A DNA stretch of 64,000 bases from Clostridia bacterium (lineage in GTDB: Bacteria; Bacillota; Clostridia; Oscillospirales; Acutalibacteraceae): NCBI GenBank assembly GCA_017432165.1, contig JAFRJS010000043.1, positions 1-64,000 of the forward strand. Direction: 5' to 3'. Below the pieces are notes generated by a model. That model was not told the DNA's origin and searched no databases. It saw only the letters and a list, made by a program, of their open reading frames with translations. Numbering within the stretch: the first letter of the stretch is position 1; each line of letters opens with the position of its first letter. Positions 35,393-44,330 of the stretch are shown here, piece by piece. The position numbers and the translations under genes are program-made.

Positions 35393-36388
35393 TTAATAGG
35401 TATTAAAAATTTCTTGGATTTCTTTGATGTCTTTTGTTTTTGTCAGCGCCAACATAAGGAGTATCCTGGATTTTTGTGGAGTAAGGCTATTGGAGTATAC
35501 GCCTTGCTTAAAGATTTCTTTATTATTGTAAGTTACGAGGCCATTACCAACTCTAGAGCTGCGAACTACTACCGTGCCGGAATTAATCATTTCTTCTATT
35601 GCATCATTCCATTTTGTGCTTGCACCACCGCAACCCGCACCGCCGAGAACGATGCCTTCCGCAATTTTCGACAAATGTTTTAAACTTTCCTCGCTGCGAC
35701 CCAAATAATAATTTATCACTTCCACGTTCGGGAGTTTCATATCTTTGGAAACTTTAAATTCACTGTTTATTGTGTGTTTTTTTATTGAATGATTATAAAA
35801 ATACGCTTTATCGTCACGCATATAGCCAAACGAACCCATATCTTTTTGATTGAAAGCATCTGTTTTAAATGTATTTACTTTTATAACGTCCCTTGCGCCG
35901 TAAATTGCATCAGAAAATACCACCAAAACACCTTTACCTTCGGCCTCAGGGCTTCTTGCAAGGGCAACGGCCTGATATAAATTAAAAGGCCCGTCCGCAC
36001 TTATCGCCGTACTCGGGCGCATCGAACCGGTAAGCACTATCGGTTTATTTGTATGAACGGTTAAATTCAAAAAATATGCCGTTTCTTCCAGTGTGTCTGA
36101 ACCATGAGTAATTACAAAACCGTCAATATCATCTTTTGCGGCCATTTCTTCTATATAACATGCCATGTTTACTAATTTTTCTATATCCATATCGCAACTA
36201 TCAACATTATAAAGCTCCACCGCTTTTATGTTTGCCAATTTTTCTATATTAGGAACATTTTTTATAATATTATCAACCTTTATCTGTGCGGAATCATATC
36301 CAGATGTTTTACCATCGATACCCACACCAGCAATAGTACCACCTGTTCCTATTACCAGTATGTTCTTTTTATTGTTTAATTTATCCAT
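35393..36388 (-). CDS. L-asparaginase
   Basis: Hydrolyses L-Asn to Asp and ammonia; about 331 residues from ATG 36388 behind GGGGAAGG. The first catalytic Thr is in VIGTGGTIAG (about residue 15), the second in ITHGSDTLEETAYFL (about 95), and TGSMRPSTAISADGP follows. No signal peptide, so it is probably the cytoplasmic type. Single gene with its own terminator. Confidence 0.93.
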   Translation of the reverse strand: MDKLNNKKNILVIGTGGTIAGVGIDGKTSGYDSAQIKVDNIIKNVPNIEKLANIKAVELYNVDSCDMDIEKLVNMACYIEEMAAKDDIDGFVITHGSDTLEETAYFLNLTVHTNKPIVLTGSMRPSTAISADGPFNLYQAVALARSPEAEGKGVLVVFSDAIYGARDVIKVNTFKTDAFNQKDMGSFGYMRDDKAYFYNHSIKKHTINSEFKVSKDMKLPNVEVINYYLGRSEESLKHLSKIAEGIVLGGAGCGGASTKWNDAIEEMINSGTVVVRSSRVGNGLVTYNNKEIFKQGVYSNSLTPQKSRILLMLALTKTKDIKEIQEIFNTY

Positions 36389-36569
36389 AAACCTTCCCCT
36401 TGCCATTAACTTTTGATTATAAATATTACTATAATTAGTATATTACAACAAAATAAGAATTATTTCAATATAAAAATAGACCAATTATTTTTGTGAATTA
36501 TTACTTTTAAAGTGTTTAAAAATCCCAAAAAATATTTTTTTGATTTTTATAAAAAATTATATTAAATAG

Positions 36570-36578
36570 TGGTATAAT
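36570..36578 (+). promoter_or_regulatory. Extended -10 promoter ahead of ddl
   Basis: TGGTATAAT (TGN-TATAAT) about 80 bases before the ddl start; no good -35 is visible, as usual for extended -10 promoters. Confidence 0.5.
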
Positions 36579-36656
36579 ATTTTAAGGAATATATTTTATA
36601 AGAAATAAAATCATATACTTTATTATACAATATAAATTTTATGAGGTGGATTTTTT

Positions 36657-37730
36657 ATGTCTAAGCTTAATATAGGTATAATTTGCGGAGGAAACTCCTC
36701 CGAACACAAAATTTCATTATCTTCGGCAGAAACAATTTCTAAATTTATTTCCGATGAAAAATACAATGTTTATTACATAGGTATTACAAAAAGCGGGGAA
36801 TGGTACTTACTGGGCGACAGAAAATACATTTTGAACGATTCTGACTGGGAAACAAACCCGAATAATAAACCCGCCATAATTTCACCGGATACAAGCACAA
36901 AAGGAATAATTATAAAAAATAAAAACGAAATAGTTACCATTAAACTTGATGCTGTTATCCCCGTTCTTCACGGAAAAAACGGCGAAGACGGTTCCATTCA
37001 AGGTTTACTTCAGCTTTCCGGAATACCTGTGGTCGGATGTGACATGACGTCTTCCGCAGCGTGTATGGATAAAGTTATAACCAACACCATGCTTTCGTTT
37101 AACAAAATAGAAAAAGCAAAATTTCATTGGTTTACCAAGTACGACTTTGAAAAAAATCCCGAAAAATGCGTGGAAGAAACGGAACTTGCTTTAAAAAAAT
37201 ACCCAATGTTCGTAAAGCCGTCAAAAGCCGGATCTTCGGTTGGAATTTCAAAAGCAAAAAACAAAGATGAGCTTATAAAAGCAATAAAAATTGCAGCAAA
37301 AGAAGATGAAAAAATATTAATAGAAGAAGCAATTGTAGGCAAAGAAGTAGAGTGTGCCGTTTTGGGGAACGACGAACTTATTGCTTCTGTAGTTGGAGAA
37401 ATTTCGCCCTCAGGCGATTTTTACGACTATGATTCAAAATATATTTCCGAAGATTCCGGGCTACATATTCCTGCCAGAATAAGCGAAAAAACCGCAAAAG
37501 AAATCCAGAAAATTGCCAAAAAAGCCTTTAAAATAATGGGATGTAAGGGACTTTCGAGAGTGGATTTTTTTGTAGAAAACGAAACAAACAGAATTCTATT
37601 AAACGAAATAAACACCTTCCCGGGATTTACGGAAATCAGTATGTACCCCAAGTTAATAGAAAAATCGGGATACCCGCTTCCAAAACTCATTGACAAATTA
37701 ATCGAGCTTGCCATAAAAAAAGAATTATAA
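36657..37730 (+). CDS. ddl: D-alanine--D-alanine ligase
   Basis: ATP-grasp enzyme of 357 residues making the D-Ala-D-Ala dipeptide used by MurF. N-terminal GIICGGNSSEHKISLSSAE, the HGKNGEDGSIQGLLQ loop, the KPSKAGSSVGISK ATP-grasp strand and C-terminal LLNEINTFPGFTEIS are all conserved. Heads ddl-murI-DUF1934-argS, so both precursors for the peptide stem (D-Ala-D-Ala and D-Glu) come from adjacent genes. Confidence 0.96.
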   Translation: MSKLNIGIICGGNSSEHKISLSSAETISKFISDEKYNVYYIGITKSGEWYLLGDRKYILNDSDWETNPNNKPAIISPDTSTKGIIIKNKNEIVTIKLDAVIPVLHGKNGEDGSIQGLLQLSGIPVVGCDMTSSAACMDKVITNTMLSFNKIEKAKFHWFTKYDFEKNPEKCVEETELALKKYPMFVKPSKAGSSVGISKAKNKDELIKAIKIAAKEDEKILIEEAIVGKEVECAVLGNDELIASVVGEISPSGDFYDYDSKYISEDSGLHIPARISEKTAKEIQKIAKKAFKIMGCKGLSRVDFFVENETNRILLNEINTFPGFTEISMYPKLIEKSGYPLPKLIDKLIELAIKKEL

Positions 37731-37761
37731 ACTTATATAAATCAAAAAGTGATGTGATAAC

Positions 37762-38589
37762 TTGGAAAACAATTTAAAAAACGAAAAAAACAAACCAATA
37801 GGTATATTTGATTCCGGTTTGGGTGGGCTTACTGCCGTAAAAGCTATTAAAAGTTTGCTTCCTCATGAAGATATAATTTACTTTGGCGACACCGGAAGAA
37901 CGCCATACGGTACAAAAAGCGAAAAAACAATTATATCTTACGCAAATCAAAACATCAATTTTTTAAAATCAAAAAATGTAAAAATGATTGTTTCTGCCTG
38001 CGGCACAGTAAGTTCACATATTAATAAATTAGACAATCCCGAATTGGTAACAGGGGTTATTGAGCCCTCTTGCCAAGCTGCAGTAAAGCTTACAAAAAAT
38101 TATAAAATAGGAGTAATAGGAACCTCGGCAACCATAAAAAGCGGAGCTTACACAAATGCACTAAACAAAATATGTCCGAGAGCAAAAATAATCAGCCAAG
38201 ATTGCCCACTGCTTGCGTCGCTTATTGAAAACGGATTTATAGATAAATCCAGCGAAATACTTTTAAAAACAGTAAACACTTACATGAAAAAATTTATAAA
38301 AGAAAAGGTAGACACTTTAATTTTGGGCTGCACTCATTACCCAATTATAAAAGACGTTATAAATGATGTTTTGGGCGGACATGTTAATCTAATAAATTCA
38401 GGGGAAGAAACCGCTAAATTTATTAAAAAATATCTGAAAGAAAAAAACATGCTCTCCGAAAAAAACAGCCTGGGTATTTATAACTTCTTTGTAAGCGATA
38501 AATTAAACGATTTTTCCGAGAGGGCTAAAATGTTTTTGGGCTATGACATTCAAAACTGCACTCAAATAATAAATATAAACGAATACTGA
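37762..38589 (+). CDS. murI: Glutamate racemase
   Basis: Makes D-glutamate for muropeptides; 275 residues, TTG start at 37762. GIFDSGLGGLTAVKAI, the first catalytic Cys in SACGTVSS (Asn of the more common ACNT is Gly here) and the second in LGCTHYP are present. It ends in TGA, followed two codons later by TAA in the same frame, which shows that TGA is used as a stop in this genome or at least is backed up here. Confidence 0.95.
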   Translation: MENNLKNEKNKPIGIFDSGLGGLTAVKAIKSLLPHEDIIYFGDTGRTPYGTKSEKTIISYANQNINFLKSKNVKMIVSACGTVSSHINKLDNPELVTGVIEPSCQAAVKLTKNYKIGVIGTSATIKSGAYTNALNKICPRAKIISQDCPLLASLIENGFIDKSSEILLKTVNTYMKKFIKEKVDTLILGCTHYPIIKDVINDVLGGHVNLINSGEETAKFIKKYLKEKNMLSEKNSLGIYNFFVSDKLNDFSERAKMFLGYDIQNCTQIININEY

Positions 38590-38603
38590 TTTTAAAAAAG
38601 GAG

Positions 38604-39047
38604 ATGAAAGACATAAAAGAAAATTATTTAATCGAAATTACCTCTACATATAAAGTAGAAGACAACAAAGAAACTTTAAACATAAAAACAACAGGAACAT
38701 TTAAGGAAAAAGAAGGGAAAAAATACATAATATACAAAGAATACAGCGACACTAACCCAAATAAATTCAAAACATGTATATTAAAAATTGAGAATAACAA
38801 CAAAAAAATTACCCTAATAAAAAATGGGAATGTTCAAACAAAGCTCGTCCTTGAAAAAGGAAAACGTATACACAGCCCCTACCCCACGGAATTTGGCGCT
38901 ATTATGATGGGTATATTTACAGATTTTATAGAATTTAGCAGCTTTGAAAACGAAGCACAGCTTAATTTAAAATATTCAATTGACGTAAATTCTGAATTTG
39001 TTAGCACAAACAATATAAAAATTCATGCAGTAAAAAAGGATAATTAA
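38604..39047 (+). CDS. DUF1934 (YwiB-like) beta-barrel protein
   Basis: 147 residues, predicted lipocalin-like beta-barrel with the conserved YKEY..T and TEFGAIMMGIFT pattern of DUF1934. Its place immediately ahead of argS matches YwiB in Bacillus. Function unknown. The start is odd: GGAG directly touches the ATG (38604), leaving no spacer, whereas an ATA three codons downstream would be well placed. Confidence 0.82.
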   Translation: MKDIKENYLIEITSTYKVEDNKETLNIKTTGTFKEKEGKKYIIYKEYSDTNPNKFKTCILKIENNNKKITLIKNGNVQTKLVLEKGKRIHSPYPTEFGAIMMGIFTDFIEFSSFENEAQLNLKYSIDVNSEFVSTNNIKIHAVKKDN

Positions 39048-39062
39048 AAGAAGGTGGAAAAT

Positions 39063-40751
39063 ATGTACAATCTTGAAAAAACAAAAAAGAATTTAAAAGA
39101 ATTAATAAATAGTGCTTTTTCTAAAGCTGCAGAAAAAAACGGCATTTTAGATGTGGGCTCTCCTAAATTTGAAGTGGAAATACCCGCAAACAGAAGCCAT
39201 GGGGATTTATCCACAAATATTGCTATGGTTTCGGCAAAAATTTTTAAGATGCCTCCCAGAAAAATTGCAGAGGAAATTTTGGAATTTTTAAAAAGCGATA
39301 ACCAAAGCGTTTTTAAAAAAGTGGAAATTGCAGGGCCGGGATTTATAAACTTTTTTCTTAAAGATAATTTCTTTTCCGATACTTTAAAAGAAATAAACGA
39401 TTTTGGGGGAGGTTTCGGTAGCTCGGACTTTGGAAAAAACAAAAAAATAATGGTGGAATTCGTTTCCGCAAACCCAACGGGACCAATGCATATGGGTAAC
39501 GCGCGGCTTGGAGCTTTGGGCGATTGTTTATCGTCAGTTCTTAAAAAAACAGGCTACGACGTTTACAAAGAATTTTACGTTAACGACGCAGGAAATCAAA
39601 TTGAAAAATTCGGTCTCTCTTTAGATATAAGATACAGACAAATTTGCAGTCCAAACGAAAACATAGAAATGCCCGAAGAATGCTACCAAGGGCAAGATAT
39701 CACCGATTTAGCACAAGAATTTTATAATAATTTTGGCGATAGTTACACCGATAAAGATTTTAACATCAGAAAAACCGCACTTATAAATTTTGCACTCCCA
39801 AAAAACATCTCCCGCATGCAAAAAGACATGGAAAAATATAAAATTATATACGATAACTGGTTTTACGAAAGCACACTTCACGAAAATGGCGACGTAATTA
39901 AGATTATTCAAAAATTAAAAGAAAATGGATATACATACGAAAAAGACGGCTCTGTTTGGTACAAAGCAACAAAGTTTGGCGCTGAAAAAGACGAGGTTTT
40001 AATACGAAAAAACGGCATTCCAACATATTTTGCAGCAGATATAGCCTACCATTACAATAAATTTATAACTCGCGGGTTTGACACGTGCATAGATATCTGG
40101 GGTGCAGATCATCACGGACATGTTGAAAGAATGAAAGGTGCCATGGAGGCACTGGGAATAAACAGAAATCGTCTGCATGTAATACTCGTTCAGCTGGTAA
40201 GACTACTTAAAAACGGCGAAATCGTACGTATGAGTAAAAGAACCGGCAAAGCTATTCAGCTTTCTGATTTACTTGATGAAGTTGGCCCGGACTCTGCAAG
40301 ATTTATTTTTAATAATCACGAGGCTTCCTCCGGAATGGATTTTGATTTAGACCTTGCTGTAAAACAAGACTCGCAAAATCCCGTTTACTATGTGCAGTAC
40401 GCTCATGCAAGAATTTGTAGTATTTTTAGCAAGATTGCCGAAAATAATATAGATCTAAAAAATGCGGATTTATCTTTAATTACAGACGAAAACGAGAAAA
40501 AACTTATCTTCTTTATGGCGACTTACCCCGATGAATTAATAAAATCCGCCGAATCTTACGACCCAACGAAAATCACAAAATTTGCAATTGAACTTTCTAC
40601 TCTTTTTCATAAATTTTATTCCTCGTGCAAAGTTATATCGGAAAATAAAGAGCTTTCAAAAGCCAGATTATACCTTTGCAATTGCGTGAAAATAATACTT
40701 AAAAACACGCTTGATTTAATGAAAGTAAACGCACCGAAATCGATGAACTAA
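39063..40751 (+). CDS. argS: Arginyl-tRNA synthetase
   Basis: Class I synthetase of 562 residues from ATG 39063, 5 bases after GGTGG (a GTG at 39054 is less likely). The HIGH-type motif is ANPTGPMHMGNA, KMSKS-type is RMSKRTGKAI, with the Add-1 N-terminal domain and the C-terminal DALR anticodon-binding domain. It closes the ddl-murI-DUF1934-argS unit. Confidence 0.96.
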   Translation: MYNLEKTKKNLKELINSAFSKAAEKNGILDVGSPKFEVEIPANRSHGDLSTNIAMVSAKIFKMPPRKIAEEILEFLKSDNQSVFKKVEIAGPGFINFFLKDNFFSDTLKEINDFGGGFGSSDFGKNKKIMVEFVSANPTGPMHMGNARLGALGDCLSSVLKKTGYDVYKEFYVNDAGNQIEKFGLSLDIRYRQICSPNENIEMPEECYQGQDITDLAQEFYNNFGDSYTDKDFNIRKTALINFALPKNISRMQKDMEKYKIIYDNWFYESTLHENGDVIKIIQKLKENGYTYEKDGSVWYKATKFGAEKDEVLIRKNGIPTYFAADIAYHYNKFITRGFDTCIDIWGADHHGHVERMKGAMEALGINRNRLHVILVQLVRLLKNGEIVRMSKRTGKAIQLSDLLDEVGPDSARFIFNNHEASSGMDFDLDLAVKQDSQNPVYYVQYAHARICSIFSKIAENNIDLKNADLSLITDENEKKLIFFMATYPDELIKSAESYDPTKITKFAIELSTLFHKFYSSCKVISENKELSKARLYLCNCVKIILKNTLDLMKVNAPKSMN

Positions 40752-40762
40752 TTTATAAACAG

Positions 40763-40803
40763 CAAAAAAGCATCTAAAATAAATTTAGGTGCTTTTTAAT
40801 TTT
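40763..40803. terminator. Bidirectional terminator argS / ABC-F
   Basis: GCATCTAAA (40770-40778) / TTTAGGTGC (40784-40792) with one wobble, T-run TTTTTAATTTTT on the plus strand and CTTTTTTG on the minus. Confidence 0.8.
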
Positions 40804-42332
40804 TCTATATCTATTATTTTTGCATTCCAGCCTTTGTAAAAATCAGGGTCGTGCGAAACCAAAATTATATTTCCTTCCCATTTTTTAAGAGCTTCTTTAA
40901 GAGCTTCTTTTGCTAAAACATCCAGGTGATTCGTAGGCTCATCTAAAATCAAAAAATTACACGGCTTTAAAGTGAGCAAACATAGCTTAACCTTGGCTTG
41001 CTCCCCCCCGCTAAGAGAATTTACGGGCTGAGAAATATCTTTAGCTTTAATCCCGCACTGCGCCAAATGCATTCTTGCCTCTTTAACAGAAAGTTTTGGA
41101 TATGCTTCCATTATTATTTGAAGAGGCGTATCTTCCCCATATTCCCAATTTAAATCCTGCTCAAAGTATCCTATTTTTATATCCTCAAAAAACCAAGAAT
41201 AGCCATTAATTGGCGGAATTTCTCCCACCAAGGTTTTTAAAAGTGTGGATTTTCCTATTCCGTTAAAACCTATTACAACTATTTTTTGACCGGTTAGAAT
41301 TTCGTAGCTTAGCCTTGGGAGTAATTTTTTACCATTATAGCCAACTTCTAAATTTTTAATTGTAAGTGCTTTGCCAGAACCAATCGGACAATACGAAAAA
41401 TTAAATTTTGGCTTTACTTCGTTTTTCGGTGGGGCCAGTTTTTCCATTTTATCGAGCTGTTTTTGGCGGCTTTTTGCTTGTTTGGCAGTAGAAGCTCTTA
41501 CTTTGTTTTTGGCTATATATGTTTCCAGTTTGTTGATTTTTTCTTGCTGGGCTTTGTATTCACGCTCGTAGCTGATTTGATTTAATTTTTTGCTGCTTAA
41601 AAATTTAGAAAAATTCCCCGTGTACTTTTTGATATTTTCAAATTCAATATTGCAAATGCAAGTTGTAATTTTATCCAAAAATTTATAATCGTGAGAAATA
41701 ACCATAAAAGCGTTTTTGAAATTTTTTAAATAATCAGTTAGCCACTCAATATGGCTTTTATCAAGAAAATTGGTGGGCTCATCAAGCAGCAACACATCAG
41801 GATTTTCAAGAAGAAGCTTTGCAAGCATAACCTTTGCCCTTTGGCCGCCACTTAAATTTTTAAGTTTAGAATCCATTCCCAGTGCAGTAATTCCAAGGCC
41901 GTCGGAAACTTTTAAAACAGTGCTTTCTATTTCATAAAAACCTCTGTTTACCAAAACACTTTGATAATCCGAAGCTTTGTTCATGGTTTCTTCGCTGCTG
42001 TCCTCAACCATATTTTCATAAATTTTGTTTAGCTTGTTTTCGATTTCATAAAGGTCGTTAAATGCCGTTTTTAAATACTCAAAAATCGTGATATCTTTAT
42101 CTATCTTTACATGCTGATCCAAATACCCGATTTTTATTCCTTTTTGAATTCGCACCTCGCCTTTATCAGGAATTATTTCTCCGGCAATACTATTTAAAAG
42201 GGTCGTTTTTCCTGTTCCGTTATGCCCTACAATCCCCATATGTTCGCCCTTAAAAAGCTCAAAAGAGGCATTTTTATATAAAATTTTATCACCAAAAGAA
42301 TGCGAAATATTTATCGCTTCAATAAGTCCCAT
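40785..42332 (-). CDS. ABC-F family ATPase
   Basis: 515 residues, two ABC ATPase domains in one chain, no membrane segment. Domain 1: Walker A GHNGTGKTTLLN, signature LSGGQRAKVMLAKLL, Walker B LLLDEPTNFLD. A basic coiled linker (about 240-320). Domain 2: GFNGIGKSTLLK, LSGGEQAKVKL, LILDEPTNHLD. ABC-F proteins bind the ribosomal E site and rescue or tune stalled translation; some confer antibiotic resistance. No antibiotic-specific feature is seen, so a YbiT-like housekeeping role is likelier. Confidence 0.93.
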   Translation of the reverse strand: MGLIEAINISHSFGDKILYKNASFELFKGEHMGIVGHNGTGKTTLLNSIAGEIIPDKGEVRIQKGIKIGYLDQHVKIDKDITIFEYLKTAFNDLYEIENKLNKIYENMVEDSSEETMNKASDYQSVLVNRGFYEIESTVLKVSDGLGITALGMDSKLKNLSGGQRAKVMLAKLLLENPDVLLLDEPTNFLDKSHIEWLTDYLKNFKNAFMVISHDYKFLDKITTCICNIEFENIKKYTGNFSKFLSSKKLNQISYEREYKAQQEKINKLETYIAKNKVRASTAKQAKSRQKQLDKMEKLAPPKNEVKPKFNFSYCPIGSGKALTIKNLEVGYNGKKLLPRLSYEILTGQKIVVIGFNGIGKSTLLKTLVGEIPPINGYSWFFEDIKIGYFEQDLNWEYGEDTPLQIIMEAYPKLSVKEARMHLAQCGIKAKDISQPVNSLSGGEQAKVKLCLLTLKPCNFLILDEPTNHLDVLAKEALKEALKKWEGNIILVSHDPDFYKGWNAKIIDIEKLKST

Positions 42333-42338
42333 TATTTT

Positions 42339-42941
42339 TTACTCCTTAAATTCGTTTTTAAAAAAATCCATAAATTTTTTAAGCGCAATTGACCTGTGAT
42401 TTATCTCTACTATTTCTTCGTCTGAAAGTTCCGCTAAGGTTTTGTCGTAACCGTCCATTTTAAAGCACGGACAATATCCAAAACCATTTTCTCCGCGAGG
42501 AGGATAAACAAATTCCCCGTTAATTTTACCTTCAAATACTTTTTCGTTAATTTTGCCGCTTTTTTCATATACAAACGCAACCGCAGTAGAAAAAGATATC
42601 CTTTTGCTACCGCCTTCCAAACATTTTGAAATTATTTCAAAAGATTTTTCATACCCGCCACACGCTTCTGCAAATCTAGCAGTTACCAATCCGGGAAATC
42701 CATTTAAAAAGTCAATATTTAGCCCGGAATCGTCCGCCAAAGTGGGCAGACCCGTTATTTTAAATGTATGCCGAGCTTTTATAAGCGCATTTTCGGCATA
42801 AGTTTTTCCGTTTTCAATCGGCGAATTAATATCAAAATCTTTCATTCCTTTTATATCTACGTTTATATCATTCTCAGAAAGAAAATTTTTTATCTGCATT
42901 ATTTTCCCTTTATTTCCTGAAGCCACAACTATCATATTCAT
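42339..42941 (-). CDS. rdgB: dITP/XTP pyrophosphatase (RdgB/HAM1)
   Basis: House-cleaning nucleotidase of 200 residues removing dITP, ITP and XTP. VVASGNKGKIMQIK, DDSGLNIDFLNGFPGLVTARFA (longer motif abbreviated in family logos), GFGYCPCF and the usual SHR motif as INHRSIALKKF are present. Six bases upstream of the ABC-F gene, so cotranscribed with it. Confidence 0.95.
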   Translation of the reverse strand: MNMIVVASGNKGKIMQIKNFLSENDINVDIKGMKDFDINSPIENGKTYAENALIKARHTFKITGLPTLADDSGLNIDFLNGFPGLVTARFAEACGGYEKSFEIISKCLEGGSKRISFSTAVAFVYEKSGKINEKVFEGKINGEFVYPPRGENGFGYCPCFKMDGYDKTLAELSDEEIVEINHRSIALKKFMDFFKNEFKE

Positions 42942-42970
42942 AAAATTTTTCCTTTATTTTTTTGTTTTTT

Positions 42971-43003
42971 AAAATAAAAAAGCTACTTGAAATTTCAAGT
43001 AGC
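42971..43003 (-). terminator. Terminator after the initiator tRNA
   Basis: Perfect 11-base inverted repeat GCTACTTGAAA / TTTCAAGTAGC (42982-43003), then TTTTTTATTTT on the minus strand. Confidence 0.85.
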
Positions 43004-43011
43004 CACTATTT

Positions 43012-43088
<77 letters not shown>

Positions 43089-43109
43089 ATATTATTTACT
43101 TCCAAAATT

Positions 43110-43138
43110 ATTTTACTATATATTTTTATATTTGTCAA
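43110..43138 (-). promoter_or_regulatory. Promoter of the initiator tRNA gene
   Basis: Minus strand: TTGACA (43138-43133), 17 bases, TAAAAT (43115-43110), 22 bases ahead of the tRNA. Confidence 0.75.
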
Positions 43139-43205
43139 CATAAAAATATGATAATTTTTTTATTTAATTTACTACACATAAAACTCTAGTATCATTTTAA
43201 AAATA

Positions 43206-43214
43206 TGGTATAAT
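43206..43214 (+). promoter_or_regulatory. Extended -10 promoter upstream of the response regulator
   Basis: TGGTATAAT, same form as the box ahead of ddl; no clear -35. Confidence 0.45.
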
Positions 43215-43231
43215 AAATTTCGTTAATTTAA

Positions 43232-43270
43232 ATTTATTTCAAACTATAAATTAACCGGTTTGAAATAAAT
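43232..43270. repeat. Perfect 13-base inverted repeat in the leader of the response regulator
   Basis: ATTTATTTCAAAC (43232-43244) and GTTTGAAATAAAT (43258-43270), spacer 13 bases. It lies just downstream of the extended -10, where an operator or a 5' RNA stem would be. Confidence 0.7.
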
Positions 43271-43558
43271 CAATTCTTAAAATAGAAGAAATTACATAAT
43301 ATTTTTACAATTGATTTTGCATAGTAATATGTTTTTCTATTATCTTATTGTATAATTTGTTGCCAAATTTGCAATTTCAATTCAAAAAATCAATAAAAGT
43401 ATTTGTTATTTTTTTCTATTTGGTTTAAAATAGGTATAGATTAAAAACAGTTATGCCAACATTAAGTAAATATTTTTTATCACTGAGGTGTGTATCTGTG
43501 AATTAATTTATACTTATAAATTATTTAATTTATTTTTTATTAAGGAGTGTTTTATATC

Positions 43559-44281
43559 GTGGAAAAAACAGAATCCGGTCTCATTTACATTGTAGATGAC
43601 GAACCAAACATCAGAAAACTTGCTTCTTTGGCACTTAAGGAGCACGGGTTTGAAACCCAAGAATTTGCAGGAGGAGATGAACTTCTTAAAGCTGTTCAAC
43701 GCAGATTACCAGACGTAATTATTTTAGACTGGGTTATGCCTGCACCGGACGGACTAAGCGTTTGCGGAAGACTTAAACTCGGAAAAGAAACAAGAACTAT
43801 ACCGATAATACTCTTAACAGCAAGAAATGACGAGGTTGACTGCGTACTTGGCCTTGAAATGGGTGCCGACGACTATGTAACAAAGCCATTTAGCTTAAAA
43901 GAACTCTGCGCCAGAGTAAAAGCTTTAATTCGCAGAAAAGAATATTCAAACATCACAAACCCAAGCAACGAAATTATCACTTGCGGTGAAATTACAGTAA
44001 ATCTTGCCAGAAGAACTGTTTCTAAAAACGGCAAGCCGATTGATTTAACCATGAAAGAATTTGACCTTTTAACATCTCTTATGCTCAGCAAAGGCAGAGT
44101 TTTAAACAGAGACCAGCTCATGGAAAAAGTTTGGGACGTGGAATTCTGCGGCGATGCCAGAACAGTTGACGTTCATATAAGATATTTACGTCAAAAAATT
44201 GAAGACGAATCCGAAAACCCAAAATATATTTTAACTGTAAGAGGTGTGGGATACAGATTCGCTTCGGAAGATGAGCTTTAA
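43559..44281 (+). CDS. OmpR/PhoB-type response regulator
   Basis: 240 residues from GTG 43559, 11 bases after AAGGAG. Receiver domain (about 1-120): acidic pair in IVDDEPN, phospho-Asp in IILDWVMPAPDG, Thr in LLTARN, Lys in VTKPFS. A winged-helix domain follows (about 140-238), ending with RTVDVHIRYLRQKIEDE and VRGVGYRF. It precedes a histidine kinase gene by 50 bases and should be its partner; the target genes are unknown. Confidence 0.92.
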   Translation: MEKTESGLIYIVDDEPNIRKLASLALKEHGFETQEFAGGDELLKAVQRRLPDVIILDWVMPAPDGLSVCGRLKLGKETRTIPIILLTARNDEVDCVLGLEMGADDYVTKPFSLKELCARVKALIRRKEYSNITNPSNEIITCGEITVNLARRTVSKNGKPIDLTMKEFDLLTSLMLSKGRVLNRDQLMEKVWDVEFCGDARTVDVHIRYLRQKIEDESENPKYILTVRGVGYRFASEDEL

Positions 44282-44330
44282 TATCAATTTCAAATAAAAG
44301 AGGTGAACTCGGCAAGGCATTTTTACGGCT

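Larger units (their letters stand above)
43140..43558. other. AT-rich 420-base intergenic region ahead of the two-component genes
   Basis: No open frame of any length with a ribosome site. It holds an extended -10 promoter (43206-43214), a 13-base inverted repeat (43232-43270), a second TATAAT-like box near 43353, and a GAGGTG followed by a tiny frame GTG AAT TAA near 43497. If transcription starts near 43221 the response-regulator mRNA has a leader of about 340 bases. Confidence 0.5.
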
